Shown: in pieces, positions 23,894-34,800 of the stretch
Position numbering within the stretch: position 1 is the first letter of the stretch
Layout: each line of letters opens with the position of its first letter
From: Syncephalis plumigaleata
Taxonomy: Eukaryota > Zoopagomycota > Zoopagomycetes > Zoopagales > Piptocephalidaceae
Reading direction: 5' to 3'
Length of the DNA stretch: 64,000 nt
Assembly (NCBI GenBank): GCA_025201365.1
Contig: JAIXMF010000003.1
Location: forward strand, 992,001 to 1,056,000
The notes under the pieces: generated by a model
What the model was told of the DNA's origin: nothing
What the model saw: only the letters and a program-made list of their open reading frames with translations
Databases searched by the model: none
Program-made: the position numbers and the translations under genes

Positions 23894-26088
23894 AGGGATA
23901 ACCCGTAAAAAAATAGGTATATAACACAGGTGAAGTAAGGTCAATGACAGTGAAACTAAATTAACATGAAAACAAGAGAAGAAAGAATATGATAATCGAC
24001 AACAGTATAGAACAGCAGAGAAAGTAGAAGAAATAGAAGAGGTAGAAGAGGTAGAAAATAAGGCGATGATGATACAATAGGAAGAATAGCGCGAGTAATA
24101 GTCAAAGTAGATCTTTTACAAGAGATCAAGATGCTAACAACCAGTCACACAGGCACACACACACACACCTACTTGTCGCTAATCCTTCCAATGAATATAC
24201 ACGTTTCTTTGGATATTGCTCCAATAAAATGAGAATACGCTAGATTAAAAGCGGCAAGTGAGATGAATACTTGTATTTCACCGACAGTAGAACAACACTA
24301 GGAGAGAAAGAGGTATCAGTATATGAAAATGTAACTATTGTATGGCGTATCAAACAATGGTATGAATTATGGCAGTGTGCTAATGACACATACGAATGGA
24401 TTATTGGGAATAATAAACCGTTAAGCGGAGAATGGAAGTCAAGTGGTCGACCTATGAATTTTCATTCTCATAAAAGTCTTCTAAGGGTAGTTGTTGTATA
24501 GATTCACACAACTTTTAGTATAAAAGAGTGGAAACACGAATCTCAAAGAAGTAGTAGTTACGAAACCACACACCGTACACACACACACACACAAATACAA
24601 ATAAATGGAATGTAACGAGAACTAGTATTATAAGCACGACAGATGAGGAAGAAAACGATAAAAGCTATTATCTTATGTAGTGTCGTGTGGTGTACTCTTC
24701 TTAAAAAAATAAATTTACCTGTGGATACGACACTAGATAGATTGTGCGAACAGAAATGGAAGAAAGAAAACCGGTTCACTATGTAGTAATGTAGACAGTA
24801 CAGAGAGGTTGCAGTTTTATCATAATCTACAGGCTGGGCAGCAAAGTCAAGGCTGTATGGATACATGTGTAGGTAGAATATATATATATACATCAAATAT
24901 GTAGAGTATGCAAAAAGGGAGAACATCTACTGCATACTCCATAGATACAATGATGCATTCCTTGGCTGGCCTCCTCCTATTGTCTTGGTGTTTATCGCTA
25001 TCTGTATGTAGTAGGCATGAGACTATCCTTTTTATCATTGTCCTAGTCATCATAGTGGTGCTCGACTGTTATAATAACAAATACACGTCAATGACACTAT
25101 TTATTGATATGCATGACACTATCGAAATCGATGACAATTACTAGATGTATTACAGCAACAACTGGTTGTATGTATAATTTATTATTGCAATTAAACGATA
25201 AAAAACTAGTACACTCTAATTACCATAGGATATCTAATCGATTTGACAATAGAATGTATATTTGTCAAGTATTCACTACAGAATTATGTAAAACCATTCT
25301 TGCCATTAGGATGAATAGAATTACCGTCTATAATAAATGACTACATGGCATCGATAATAGCACGATGCAGTAGAGGATCCATTCTTTTTACTATTATTAG
25401 ATTCATTTAGGCTTATCGATATATCCGAAATAGTCGCATTAACCGGGAGATAGATAGTGCCGATAGGTTGCGTATACAATGTTCCGGCTTACCTTCAAGT
25501 CTATCCTGTCATATACAATATGTGAAAGTGCTCCAGTTAGTAATACGCTAAATTATAGTGGGATTATTAATGCTATTTTTGAACTGGATCTCCATATTAG
25601 CTTGCCTCCGCTAATTAGTTACTTAGTTTGTACGTTCTATTTCAGTATTTCCCATGTAATTACACTGAGATCTAATTGCTTGCCTTAATAGGCATTGTTC
25701 AGCTTCATAAAATTCCCTGAATCCAAATCAAGCATAGCCATATTCCTATAATGAGATTATTCGTAATGCGACGAAGTATCCGCGTCCATTTGAGTAACAG
25801 ACTAGTAGGAATAGATGATGTCTTTTCAAACTAACAAAAAAATTACTTGGTAAGGATTATCAAGTATAAATACTAGCTAGTTGTTTCCCAACATTATCGT
25901 CAACATCATCTGCATTAACAGCGCATCTCTCAAACACATTCATCTACTTTTCTACTTTTCATCATCTTCATTCAGCCTGGTCTGAACTTTCCTAGCCATT
26001 GCATACTCTAGTTTTGTTGATCAAAACCATCTATCAAACACCACAATAGGCATCAAGCATTTACACATACATACATACATTTATCAGC
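23894..26088. other. long divergent intergenic region
   Basis: About 2.2 kb with CA-rich microsatellites (about 24152-24168 and 24571-24593) and purine-rich stretches near 24000-24060. The small open frames (the longest is about 120 codons) lack domain signal, so none is called. The last 200 bases before the secreted-protein start are pyrimidine-rich with ATAC repeats. Confidence 0.5.
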
Positions 26089-26700
26089 ATGCGTAAAGGT
26101 TACAGTTCCGTCATCTTGTTTTCTGCCACTCTTTTGGTTGCACTGCTTTCCACTCCATCCAATGCAAGTCCTTTCATTGATCCCTCTACTCATGGAGTTT
26201 CACCAGACCCTGTTCAAGGAACCGCTTCTACTCTGGGCTCGCCCCATTTAACAGAAGAATGTACCTATGGCGTGAATACCGATGGTACATGCAAGGACGC
26301 AACGGTAGAGGCAAGCCGTATAAACAGCCGAACTAGGTTGTTCAGAAGAGGATACACAACGGCTGATGCAAATGAATATACCAGCAAGAAGAAGAAGGAC
26401 TACGACAATGATAACAGTAGCAAGAAGAAGAAGAACGACTACAATAGCAGCAGTAGCAAGAAGAAGAAGAGCGACTACGACAACGATAACAGCAACAAGA
26501 AAAAGAAGCACAACAATGACAAGAAGAAGAAGAATGACTACGATAGTAGTAGTAGTAGCAAGAAGAAGCACAACAATGACAAGAAGAAGAAGGACTACGA
26601 TAATAGTAGCAGTAGCAAGAAGAAGAGCTATAATAACAGTAAAAAGAAGCATGACAGCTACACTACTACGAAGCCACCTGGCAACAATAATGATTACTAG
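26089..26700 (+). CDS. secreted lysine-rich repeat protein
   Basis: An intronless 203-codon gene. Residues 1-26 form a clear signal peptide (VILFSATLLVALLS, cleavage near SNA|SP). A spacer of about 65 residues contains only two cysteines (TEECTYGVNTDGTCKD) and ends in a Kex2-type dibasic site, LFRR|GYTTAD. From about residue 98 on, the protein is a degenerate repeat of the type S-S-K-K-K-K-x-D-Y-D-N-D, in about eight units of 12-20 residues, ending in a Pro/Asn tail. The repeat is very basic but carries regular Asp and Tyr. Secretion and Kex2 processing are predicted from sequence; function is unknown. Possible roles are a wall-associated or adhesive protein, or an effector. The coding strand repeat is AAG/AGC/GAC-rich. 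Confidence 0.8.
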   Translation: MRKGYSSVILFSATLLVALLSTPSNASPFIDPSTHGVSPDPVQGTASTLGSPHLTEECTYGVNTDGTCKDATVEASRINSRTRLFRRGYTTADANEYTSKKKKDYDNDNSSKKKKNDYNSSSSKKKKSDYDNDNSNKKKKHNNDKKKKNDYDSSSSSKKKHNNDKKKKDYDNSSSSKKKSYNNSKKKHDSYTTTKPPGNNNDY

Positions 26701-27645
26701 ATCATACACCAGGCTGTTGTGACTTCTTATATGGCTAGTGTGTCCATTTCTTTTTCTTGTCTATCGTTGCTCATTTGCAATTCTATGGATTTGTTACTGA
26801 AATTGCACGCTGTTGTAAGCATGTATGCTTTTTTGCCTTTAATAAATCATTATATTCCTCTATCTGCTAAAAGTGTAATACTACATGTGTTACGCAATCA
26901 TCAAATATGCACATTATAATGATGAAAGATTATACTAATAACTCGTTATTGCAGGGATGAATACTCGTTTTAAAGGTGGCATCAACCCCTTTTCTTTCTC
27001 AATTTACCATTTAATTATGCTACTAACATGTATTGGTAGTCTAACTTGTGTAACAAAATGTGTATGCTCTATTCTATTCTTTTTACAGATGTATTTCTCG
27101 ATAGTATTATCTGTTCAGGTAGAAACTTACTCACTATCATTACTGCAATGATAATAGTCGGATAAATTATCGGAAGAAAAGGCGAGTATCATTCAATAAG
27201 ATTGATTACTTGAATGGAAGCAAGCCAATTCGGCTACTTGATTAGTATTTGTACACACGCACACCATTCGGATAATTCACGGAAAAATCGAATAGGCCAC
27301 CACCGAAGCAGTGGTCTATCCAAAATGGTAATAAAGATAAGGAAACTACTATTTTAGTTGTATTTCCGTTACACTAATTGTCAAAACTATTCACATCGTC
27401 AATCATCGTCATCGAGCTATGCATGGACCATACACACACATACACAAATCTATTATGGATGAAGGAACTATCATTCAATGGCTAAATAAACATGAATGAC
27501 GTGAATCTATACAAAGACTAACACAAGAAATACAATAAAGAAAAGGATAGAATAATATGCACATACATACATACATGTATGCATATATTAACATAGGAAT
27601 GAACACTGATCTTCTTGACATGGCATCATTATCAATAAGTCAGTC

Positions 27646-27682
<37 letters not shown>

Positions 27683-28432
27683 GGAAGAAGAAATAGGAAA
27701 AAGGGAGGAATGTGAACTGCGTCAGTATAAAAAAAGAAATCAACTTAGTAATCAAGGATGGAAAAAAAGGGGTGATGTCATTCAATGGGATGCATTACTC
27801 GCAGTAGAAATAGAGCAGTAATATCATCCTGCTTCTATTTAAAAGCAATTCAATGTCGGCATAGTTGATACCGATGATGATCGTCGTTTATCCTGCTTAT
27901 TCGCCATCTCTCCTTGTTCATTTTGCTTATATATTCATATTCATATATATGACATTCGGTCTCTGATCTACTTACTTATTACCTAAGCTAGTACAGTTCC
28001 ATTCTACTGTATTATTATTTATTGAATAAGCATTGATTATACATCGTGTGTGTGTGTACGCGTACGCGCTTTTGTCTCTTAACCCATCATTAAATTACCA
28101 ACAATACAAGCATCATTGATTGATTCATCTTTATTTTCTTGGCAAAGTGTAATTGCAAGATACGAGAGGCGAAAGACAAGACAAGGTTAGTAACGGTAAT
28201 TATCGCTATAATTAGAACTCGAAAGACATTGATTGATTGATTGAATGCTTACACGAACGTGATTAATTATGTCATTTTGTGTCGCGACACTTTATATCCT
28301 TGTTGATTGCCATGGCAACTTACTCTCTTCCTCTCATACTCTTGCATGTTTGCTTACTCGTTGTTATTCTTGTTGTTATCTTTACTTTCTACTGTTTTGA
28401 TTACAGTAAATACACACAGATATTAGCATCCT
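26701..28432. other. intergenic region, 5' of CWH43
   Basis: About 1.7 kb. It holds a purine-rich GGA/GAA tract at about 27646-27693 and short TA/TG repeats near 27940 and 28048. I see no gene. Confidence 0.5.
27646..27693. repeat. purine-rich (GGA/GAA)n tract
   Basis: Nearly 50 bases of uninterrupted A/G, with G-rich trinucleotide units. Confidence 0.85.
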
Positions 28433-31400
28433 ATGCCACGCCATCGAACATCAGAAAAACGTCGTCCAGTGGAGGATGGCGTGCCCAGTGGAAGTGGCAG
28501 TACTAGTGGACAAAGTGACACGGATACCGACTTGTTAGCCACTCGCTCGCAAGGGTACTAGCTAAAATACCCGGCTCGATATTCTCCTATTTGCATACTT
28601 TCTTTGGTACTGGTAAGTACAATATGAATATGAATACGAATAGTTTATCATCGATTCTAATATGCGTCTGTGTCCCTTCTTCCTCGCTTCTTTATATATG
28701 ATAGCTGCTTTTGTGTTGGCTCTTCTAGTAGCATGCTATACACAATTCCATAAAGTTGTCCGCAATCAATATTATGGCTATCCAGACGAGTGGTTCCCCA
28801 GTGTTAGTGCGGCTACCGGTGATCGTTATCCGGCACGTTCTGTATTCCAGATTCTTATCGCTGTCACTGCCGCTCCTCGTTTCGCCATTCTTGGATTATG
28901 GTATTTGCACGCAGCTAGTAAAATGCGCTATCCATCCACACTGGCCAAGTCCATCTTTGGTATTGGTCTAGTACGTACCGTGGCTTGTGGCGTGTTCGTC
29001 TAGTCACATCGACGGATGATCATGATATACATGACATTGGCATGCTACTCTACATTCTGTGCACCTTCCCTTACATGGCCGGCACCATCTGGTACGAGCG
29101 TCGATTGTCGGGTGTCCCGGTGCAACAGGCAGTCAAGTGGCGTAAACGACTCGCTAGTTTGTTCGTTATTTCACTCGGTCCGCTTCTCTACTACTATCTC
29201 CAGCATAAGGTGCATCAAGTTAAAGGGGCTACAGCATTTAGCACTATTCGAGTGGTCACTCATCTTCTATGATATCGGTTTTGACGCTTGTTCCGCGTAC
29301 TGCTTTAATCGATTGCAAATCCTGGTTGTCGACGCTGGTCGTGCTAGTGAACGTCGTACCTCGCCCACATCGATGATGGGCACTTCATTGGTGAATGCCG
29401 GTATAAACTCTGTCAAACGTATTGCTTATATCAATGGCTGGCTATCCACGATCACACCACTAGAGAGCATTTACTTTGGCGCTGACGTCTACTTGAGCTA
29501 CATCTTCTGGTCTCTACTTACTGCCGTGCCATTAGCCATTTGGTATTTCCCACTATGGCACATGGGACTCAGCGGCGATGAACTCTACTTATTCGCCAAT
29601 ATGGGTGCCGTACTCTTGGCCATACCAATGGTACGCGACTAGCCTGTAACTATCGTGGTGTGGTGCATCTTGTCACGGTACTCACCTTGACCGCTTATCA
29701 ATTCCCTGCACCGGAGCATCGACTCTACTTGACGGCTGCCGGTTCATTCCTCGCCTGTGTCGCTTGGTTCTCGTCATTCTCGGGACGTAATTCCGATCGT
29801 GACGTATACGCATGGCTACTCGGTCTAATTGCCAGTTGTGTGGCGAAGGCCGCCTGTCGCACCAATAATCCCATCTGGCCTATTATGAATCCAAGCAATG
29901 GGGCTACAATCTAGTCGGTCTCGTTCTAGGCGTGGTGGCGAGTATCATCGCCATTTACCGCGATCTACGACCGTCGTCGACACACGTTCGACCCATCTCG
30001 CCTGATGTCAAGATTACGACGACACCCGTCGAGAAACCCACACGTCTAGGCTGGCTTCCCGTATCGATGGGATTCGGTTCACTACTATTTGCCTTACACA
30101 CGATCTTCTCGGATTCCACCAGTCCATTAAGATGGGCGGTCGATGGATACCCGCATCTCGGCGCTCAACCGTGCCATGGGGTATACTCACCATTCTAGCC
30201 ATGTGTGGCGGTCTTGGTCTCGCGCAGCATCGTCTTACCTTGCAATCGAGTTGGCTTGCCTTTGGTTCATTTCGATATTTACCTTTTCCGCCGCTTCCGG
30301 CTGGCTAAGCTTCATGGGAGGACTTGGATTCGCCGTGTTCCTATTCTCCATCGCGCCTAATCTCCTACTCACACTGGGCGCGCAACCGTTAGGACGCTCA
30401 CTCGCGACTTCACTACTGCTCTACAACGTACTGCTACTGGCTCATGTATGGACGGTGGCATACGAGTTTGTACCGGGTGGTCCACTATTACGTGAACGCA
30501 CCTGGATTGTTATGACTGTCATGGCACTCACCCTCAAGAGTGGATTCCTAAGTGCTCGCTCCCATCCGCACACCAGCTTGTACACGTCGGAGAAGCAACA
30601 CCCGCAGATGCAGCATGCGTACGAGCATCGTCGTCGTGTTACGCGTGCCATGTCCCAATTGACGTGTGCCGCCCTTTGCATACTGGTGTATTGGCCTACA
30701 CGTCGCGTATACAACTTCATGCGCCGCAACCCTACACGCCCGCGGAACATCGAGCATTCACCGCGGGTATTTGGACCATTCACTTTGGCATCGACAATGA
30801 CATGTGGGCGAGCGAGGAACGTATGCGAGCGGCAATCGACGAGCTAGGCATCGATGTCATCGGTCTACTCGAGTCCGATCTGCAACGTGTCATCACCGGC
30901 AATCGTGATCTAACCCAGTCACTCGGCGAGATACTCAACATGTACACCGATTACGGACCGGCCTCTAGCAAGCATACATGGGGATGCACGATGCTGTCGA
31001 AATTCCCGATTAAACGCTCGTCGCATCATTACTACCCTCGCCGGATGGTGAATTGGCATGCGCCATCTACGCCACATCGATGTACACGGACTGATGTGGA
31101 TGTCATTATATCGCATAACGGACAAGACGAGAATCTACTGGATCGTCGCTTGCAAACGACCGAACTCGCTCGAATTGCCAGTGCCAGTAAGAATCCAATC
31201 GTTTTCCTGGGCTACGTCGTCTCCAAACCATTCGGCGAAATCTACAACATACTCATGGGTGAAGGCAAGCTTAATGATGTCGATCCCACCGACTGGGATC
31301 GTTGGTGCGAATACATCGGTTTCCGTGGCTTGAAACGAATTGGCTACGCGCGTGTCTCGCACGGTGGCATCACCGATACAGAGATACAAACGGCCAAGTT

Positions 31401-31625
31401 CCAGCTATTTGCACGCCACATAACGTGAATGTCGACATGATCGATGCCAATAAGCGACACGTAGGTAATCTGGCAGCCGGCGAGGGAAATCGCGTTCCTC
31501 TCGGTAATTACATTGATGAATCCACCTTACCAAAAGCATTACACTATCCATCTCAATTCCGTAATCAAGGCGTACGTGGTCATCGTTATCATGTATTCGA
31601 CGAACCACGCTACTTCGACTATTGA
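28433..31625 (+). CDS. CWH43: Cwh43, GPI-anchor lipid remodelling protein
   Basis: A multi-spanning ER protein that replaces the GPI diacylglycerol with ceramide. It fuses a PGAP2/FRAG1-like membrane domain to an endonuclease/exonuclease/phosphatase-like lumenal domain. The start MPRHRTSEKRRPVEDG is followed by one intron (about 28614-28690). The PGAP2 part shows NQYYGYPDEWFPSVSAATGD, RYPARSVFQILIA, DDHDIHDIGMLLYILCTFP and LFEWSLIFYDIGFDACSAYC. A middle set of membrane helices carries WGILTILAMCGG and SGWLSFMGGLGFAVFLFS. The EEP part shows WTIHFGIDNDMWASEERM, IDVIGLLESDLQRVITGNRD, VIISHNGQDENLLDRRLQTT and the end HVFDEPRYFDY. The order and both halves match Cwh43 throughout. About ten one-base frame changes (near 28555, 29000, 29228, 29641, 29895, 30175, 30265, 30670, 31035, 31105 and 31405) interrupt it without introns, yet the protein sequence stays conserved between them. 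Confidence 0.88.
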
Positions 31626-32048
31626 ACACGGATATAGCATGCATGCATGTGTAGTAAAACTTCTTTCATCTCATTTTATCTTTGCGAATCTCTTTCTCTT
31701 TAGGTTAAACCTTGTTGTTGTTTATTACAGTGTTTTTCCATCCAATTTGCGCATTTATCCTTTAACGTTTGCAGTTCATTAATAAATGGATTCACACAAT
31801 TGTTAACACCATTATTACCATAGAAATGCCAATTGACACAGCACGATAATAATAACAATTCAGTATTAGTAATGGATCATTCATTGATAGTGTTAAATAT
31901 TATTTATTCGTAAAGACAAAAGGCTAACTGCGCAAATTAGCAATAAAAACATTATATGATGCACGCTTATAATTACAACTTTATCTTGTTTTTGTTTTTA
32001 TTTCTGCTGCATATGTATACATATATATATATCGATTGATTATTTAGT
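31626..32048. other. convergent intergenic spacer
   Basis: About 420 A/T-rich bases between the CWH43 and kelch-BTB stop codons. Nothing beyond probable polyadenylation regions is visible. Confidence 0.5.
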
Positions 32049-34417
32049 TTACAAACATGGACTTATTTCAACGCATATCTTTGCCTCACGCGGCACTTGC
32101 TCCCAGAAATAAGCCAAATCATTGGGATGTAAATCGCGAAATCCCGCTGTTTGACATACTGCGCCGAAATGCTCAAATATATATCGTACGACTCGTCGCA
32201 CCAGTCCATGTTCGCCCGCGATACGTGCATGCTGCCAAATAGACGCGGCATTATCGATGCGTAACGTGTCGTGCAAGCGTTGACAGCACAGTCGTTGTAG
32301 TCGTGGTAAGCAGTAAAGATTGGCCAATACTAATAGACGAGCGATTGTGTCATTATCCTCATGAGCCTTAGCACTAGCACTAATCTTGCCATTATTGCTA
32401 TCGCTTAATTCAGAAGTGGCGGCAGCAATCTCTAGTGTATCCGAGTATAAATAGCCTAGAAATGCCTTCACTACACGAGGTGGTTCCGGTAAACGTAATT
32501 CCCCTTGTGTCGACTCGAGCGTGTCTGATGCCAGCATATTGGCGAAATGTGGCCATCTCGATGCAATGATACATTTATGTACTCGAAATGAGGCCATTTG
32601 TCCTTGTCCTTGTGTTGTTGCTGCTTCTCCTCCATCTCCTCTTGACTTGCCGACAGCTGTAATAGTGAAATCAGCAAATCGTGGATCATTTAACATACTG
32701 CATAATAATGAATAAGGTAGATATTAGTATAAGCATGGCATGATTGCCATTATTACTACTACTACTTACCTAACTAGATTATCACCAATATCTGATGGTG
32801 GCATGGGTAGAACACCATGTTCGCGGAGATCCAGCTCCACTACCGTGCCTAAATACTCTTCAGCATCCGTGTTCTCAGCTGCACCGAATAACCACCATCG
32901 ATCGCCTTCTTTGGAGGGAACGGCATAGTGCCAGCTACCTGCAGCCAATTGTTCCGCCAACTCGTCTGCCTCCGCGTGTCGTTGCCAAGTTAAACGCGGT
33001 AAATCCATCGACCATAATCCAACGAGATCCGAATGGCCTGAACTAACACATCGTGTCACTAGTACAACCAATCGATCACCGAATATTCCCGCGAAATGTT
33101 GGCCAGATCTACCGGGTGCCTGATCTCCTTGCACATAAACACGTATCACTTGTTGCGACTGTTGTTGTTGTTGATGATGCGATTGTGATTGTGATTGTGA
33201 TTGCGGTGTTTGTTGTTCTACATCAGCAGCAGCAGTTGTTAATCCTAATAACATGTCACCATCCTCCATCATATCATTACGAGATGTGCAGCATCCAACA
33301 CAGATGGATCAAAGAAGGTTAACTCGCTTAATGGTTCCATATCTGCATTATAGCCGCCATAGGCTAGTAGTCTTCCATCGTTACACACGAGTAGTTGATG
33401 CGAGTAGCGAGCGGTGAACGGGACCGGTTCCAACCATTCACCAGTGAGTAGATTCAAACGACACAAATCGTTGTACACCTCCACCGATCCATTGACACGA
33501 GCGTATCCACCTGAAACGTACAACGTATCCTCGATGATAGCAGCAGCATGCTTGGCCCGTGGTCCCGGTAATGAGCCATGACAATAGGCAAATCGCCATC
33601 TAACAATATTGTCATTGCTTGTATTTAAATCGATCAATATAATATCGGATAGAGCGCAGCCTTCAAGATCATGTCCACCAAATACGACGAGTACTTTATC
33701 ACGCCATAATGAAGTGGTATGATCGTATAAAGCAGGCATACCATCATCAATGTTCATTTGTTCTCCTGTAGATGATTGATTATGTAGATGTTGTTGCTGT
33801 TGCTGCTGTTGCTGCTGGTTGCTGCTGTTGCAGATGATGATGATGATGCGCTTGCATCTGCGCTTGATCAGATTGGCCAGCATCTGCACGCACCATAAGT
33901 GGTTCCCAATGTAGGTTTCCAATGTTAATCGATTTACATCACAATAAACTTCATCGCTATACTGATGAAATCCTCCATAAGTGTACATGGTTAGATTCGT
34001 AGACGACGGTGACGACGACAACAACCCTAAACCTATACCATTATTATAGTTGGAATAACGACCATGATAGGATTGGGTTGTTTTTGTTCCACGATCGTCC
34101 ATAGACGACACGGCAGATTCCGTTACTAGTGACAATGTCGCATTCACTCGACAGCCCAAGGAAGGACCACCAACCTTACGTGGTTTACTCAAGGTCGGCA
34201 TACTCGATTGTCGTCTACGTCGTTTAAGCGATGCTGCTGCCGGTACTGGTGGTGATATCATGTGTAAGGGGGAAGAAGAAAAAGCTTGACTACTCATATT
34301 ACTACTACTAATAGTATTCGTATTCGTATTTGTCATAGAATTGACACCTTCCAAACGGTTATTATTACTCCGACTAATGCGATCACTCTGGTCGCCTAGA
34401 GAATAATCAAGATTCAT
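32049..34417 (-). CDS. kelch-repeat and BTB-domain protein
   Basis: About 770 residues. The start at 34417 (MNLDYSLGDQSDR) is the first ATG of the frame. The N-terminal 130 residues are Ser/Asn-rich with a basic KRRRR cluster. Kelch repeats follow (YTYGGFHQYSDEVYCDVNRL, DKVLVVFGGHDLEGCALSDI, KHAAAIIEDTLYVSGGYARV, SHQLLVCNDGRLLAYGGYN and FAGIFGDRLVVLVTRCV), with Gly-Gly pairs and the spaced Tyr/Trp of kelch blades. A polyQ/His insertion lies between blades 1 and 2. After an intron (about 32700-32770), a BTB domain begins at MLNDPRFADFTITAVG with FRVHKCIIASRWPHFANML and a BACK-like end. Kelch-then-BTB is the fungal arrangement; such proteins can be Cul3 adaptors or scaffolds, which is family knowledge only. 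One-base frame changes occur near 33920, 33800 and 33280. Confidence 0.8.
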
Positions 34418-34800
34418 ATGTTTTATGAATAAAAGTGTGTGTACAAAATACGAGTAGCTTACTGTGTGTGTGTGTGTGAGTGAGAGATAGAGAAGATATG
34501 AACAAGTAAATACCAGTTCCCAAAAAAGGAAAGGAGGATAGAATGTGTGCAAGTAAGAGTAGTAGAAGATGAATGGCCTAGAGAGATAACTCAGCTTTCT
34601 TCATTTTACATTACAACTTCCGATATCCGTTCATTTCTCTCTATTCTTCAACTATTATCCTTTATAATAATCTCACAACAACCACAACTATCACATGATA
34701 TATCGATTATTCTATTCGTAATACCTATACACTACTTGTTGGTTGCATACTATTTGTTTATTATTGTACATTAGACGAAAGTAAGAAGCTAAAGTGACAT
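34418..34800. promoter_or_regulatory. short divergent promoter region, kelch-BTB / WSC
   Basis: Only about 380 bases separate the two divergent start codons, so both promoters must lie here or overlap the leaders. A GT-rich run (about 34462-34480) is present. No specific binding site is claimed. Confidence 0.4.

Noticed and set aside
24271-24501. A 76-codon open frame (YENVTIVWRIKQWYELW) as a small gene
   Set aside because: It has no homologue I recognise, lies alone in a gene-poor stretch and has no splice or start context beyond chance.
26248-26722. Long open frames antisense to and overlapping the secreted lysine-repeat gene
   Set aside because: They are shadows of the trinucleotide repeat in other frames (poly-Val/Leu/Ile or poly-Arg/Thr), without signal peptides or domains.
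28433-31625. Calling CWH43 (and ACC1, WSC, LRR) pseudogenes because of frame changes
   Set aside because: Protein conservation is uniform across the breaks, an essential gene (ACC1) is affected in the same way, and several breaks sit in homopolymers. Sequence error explains this better than decay.
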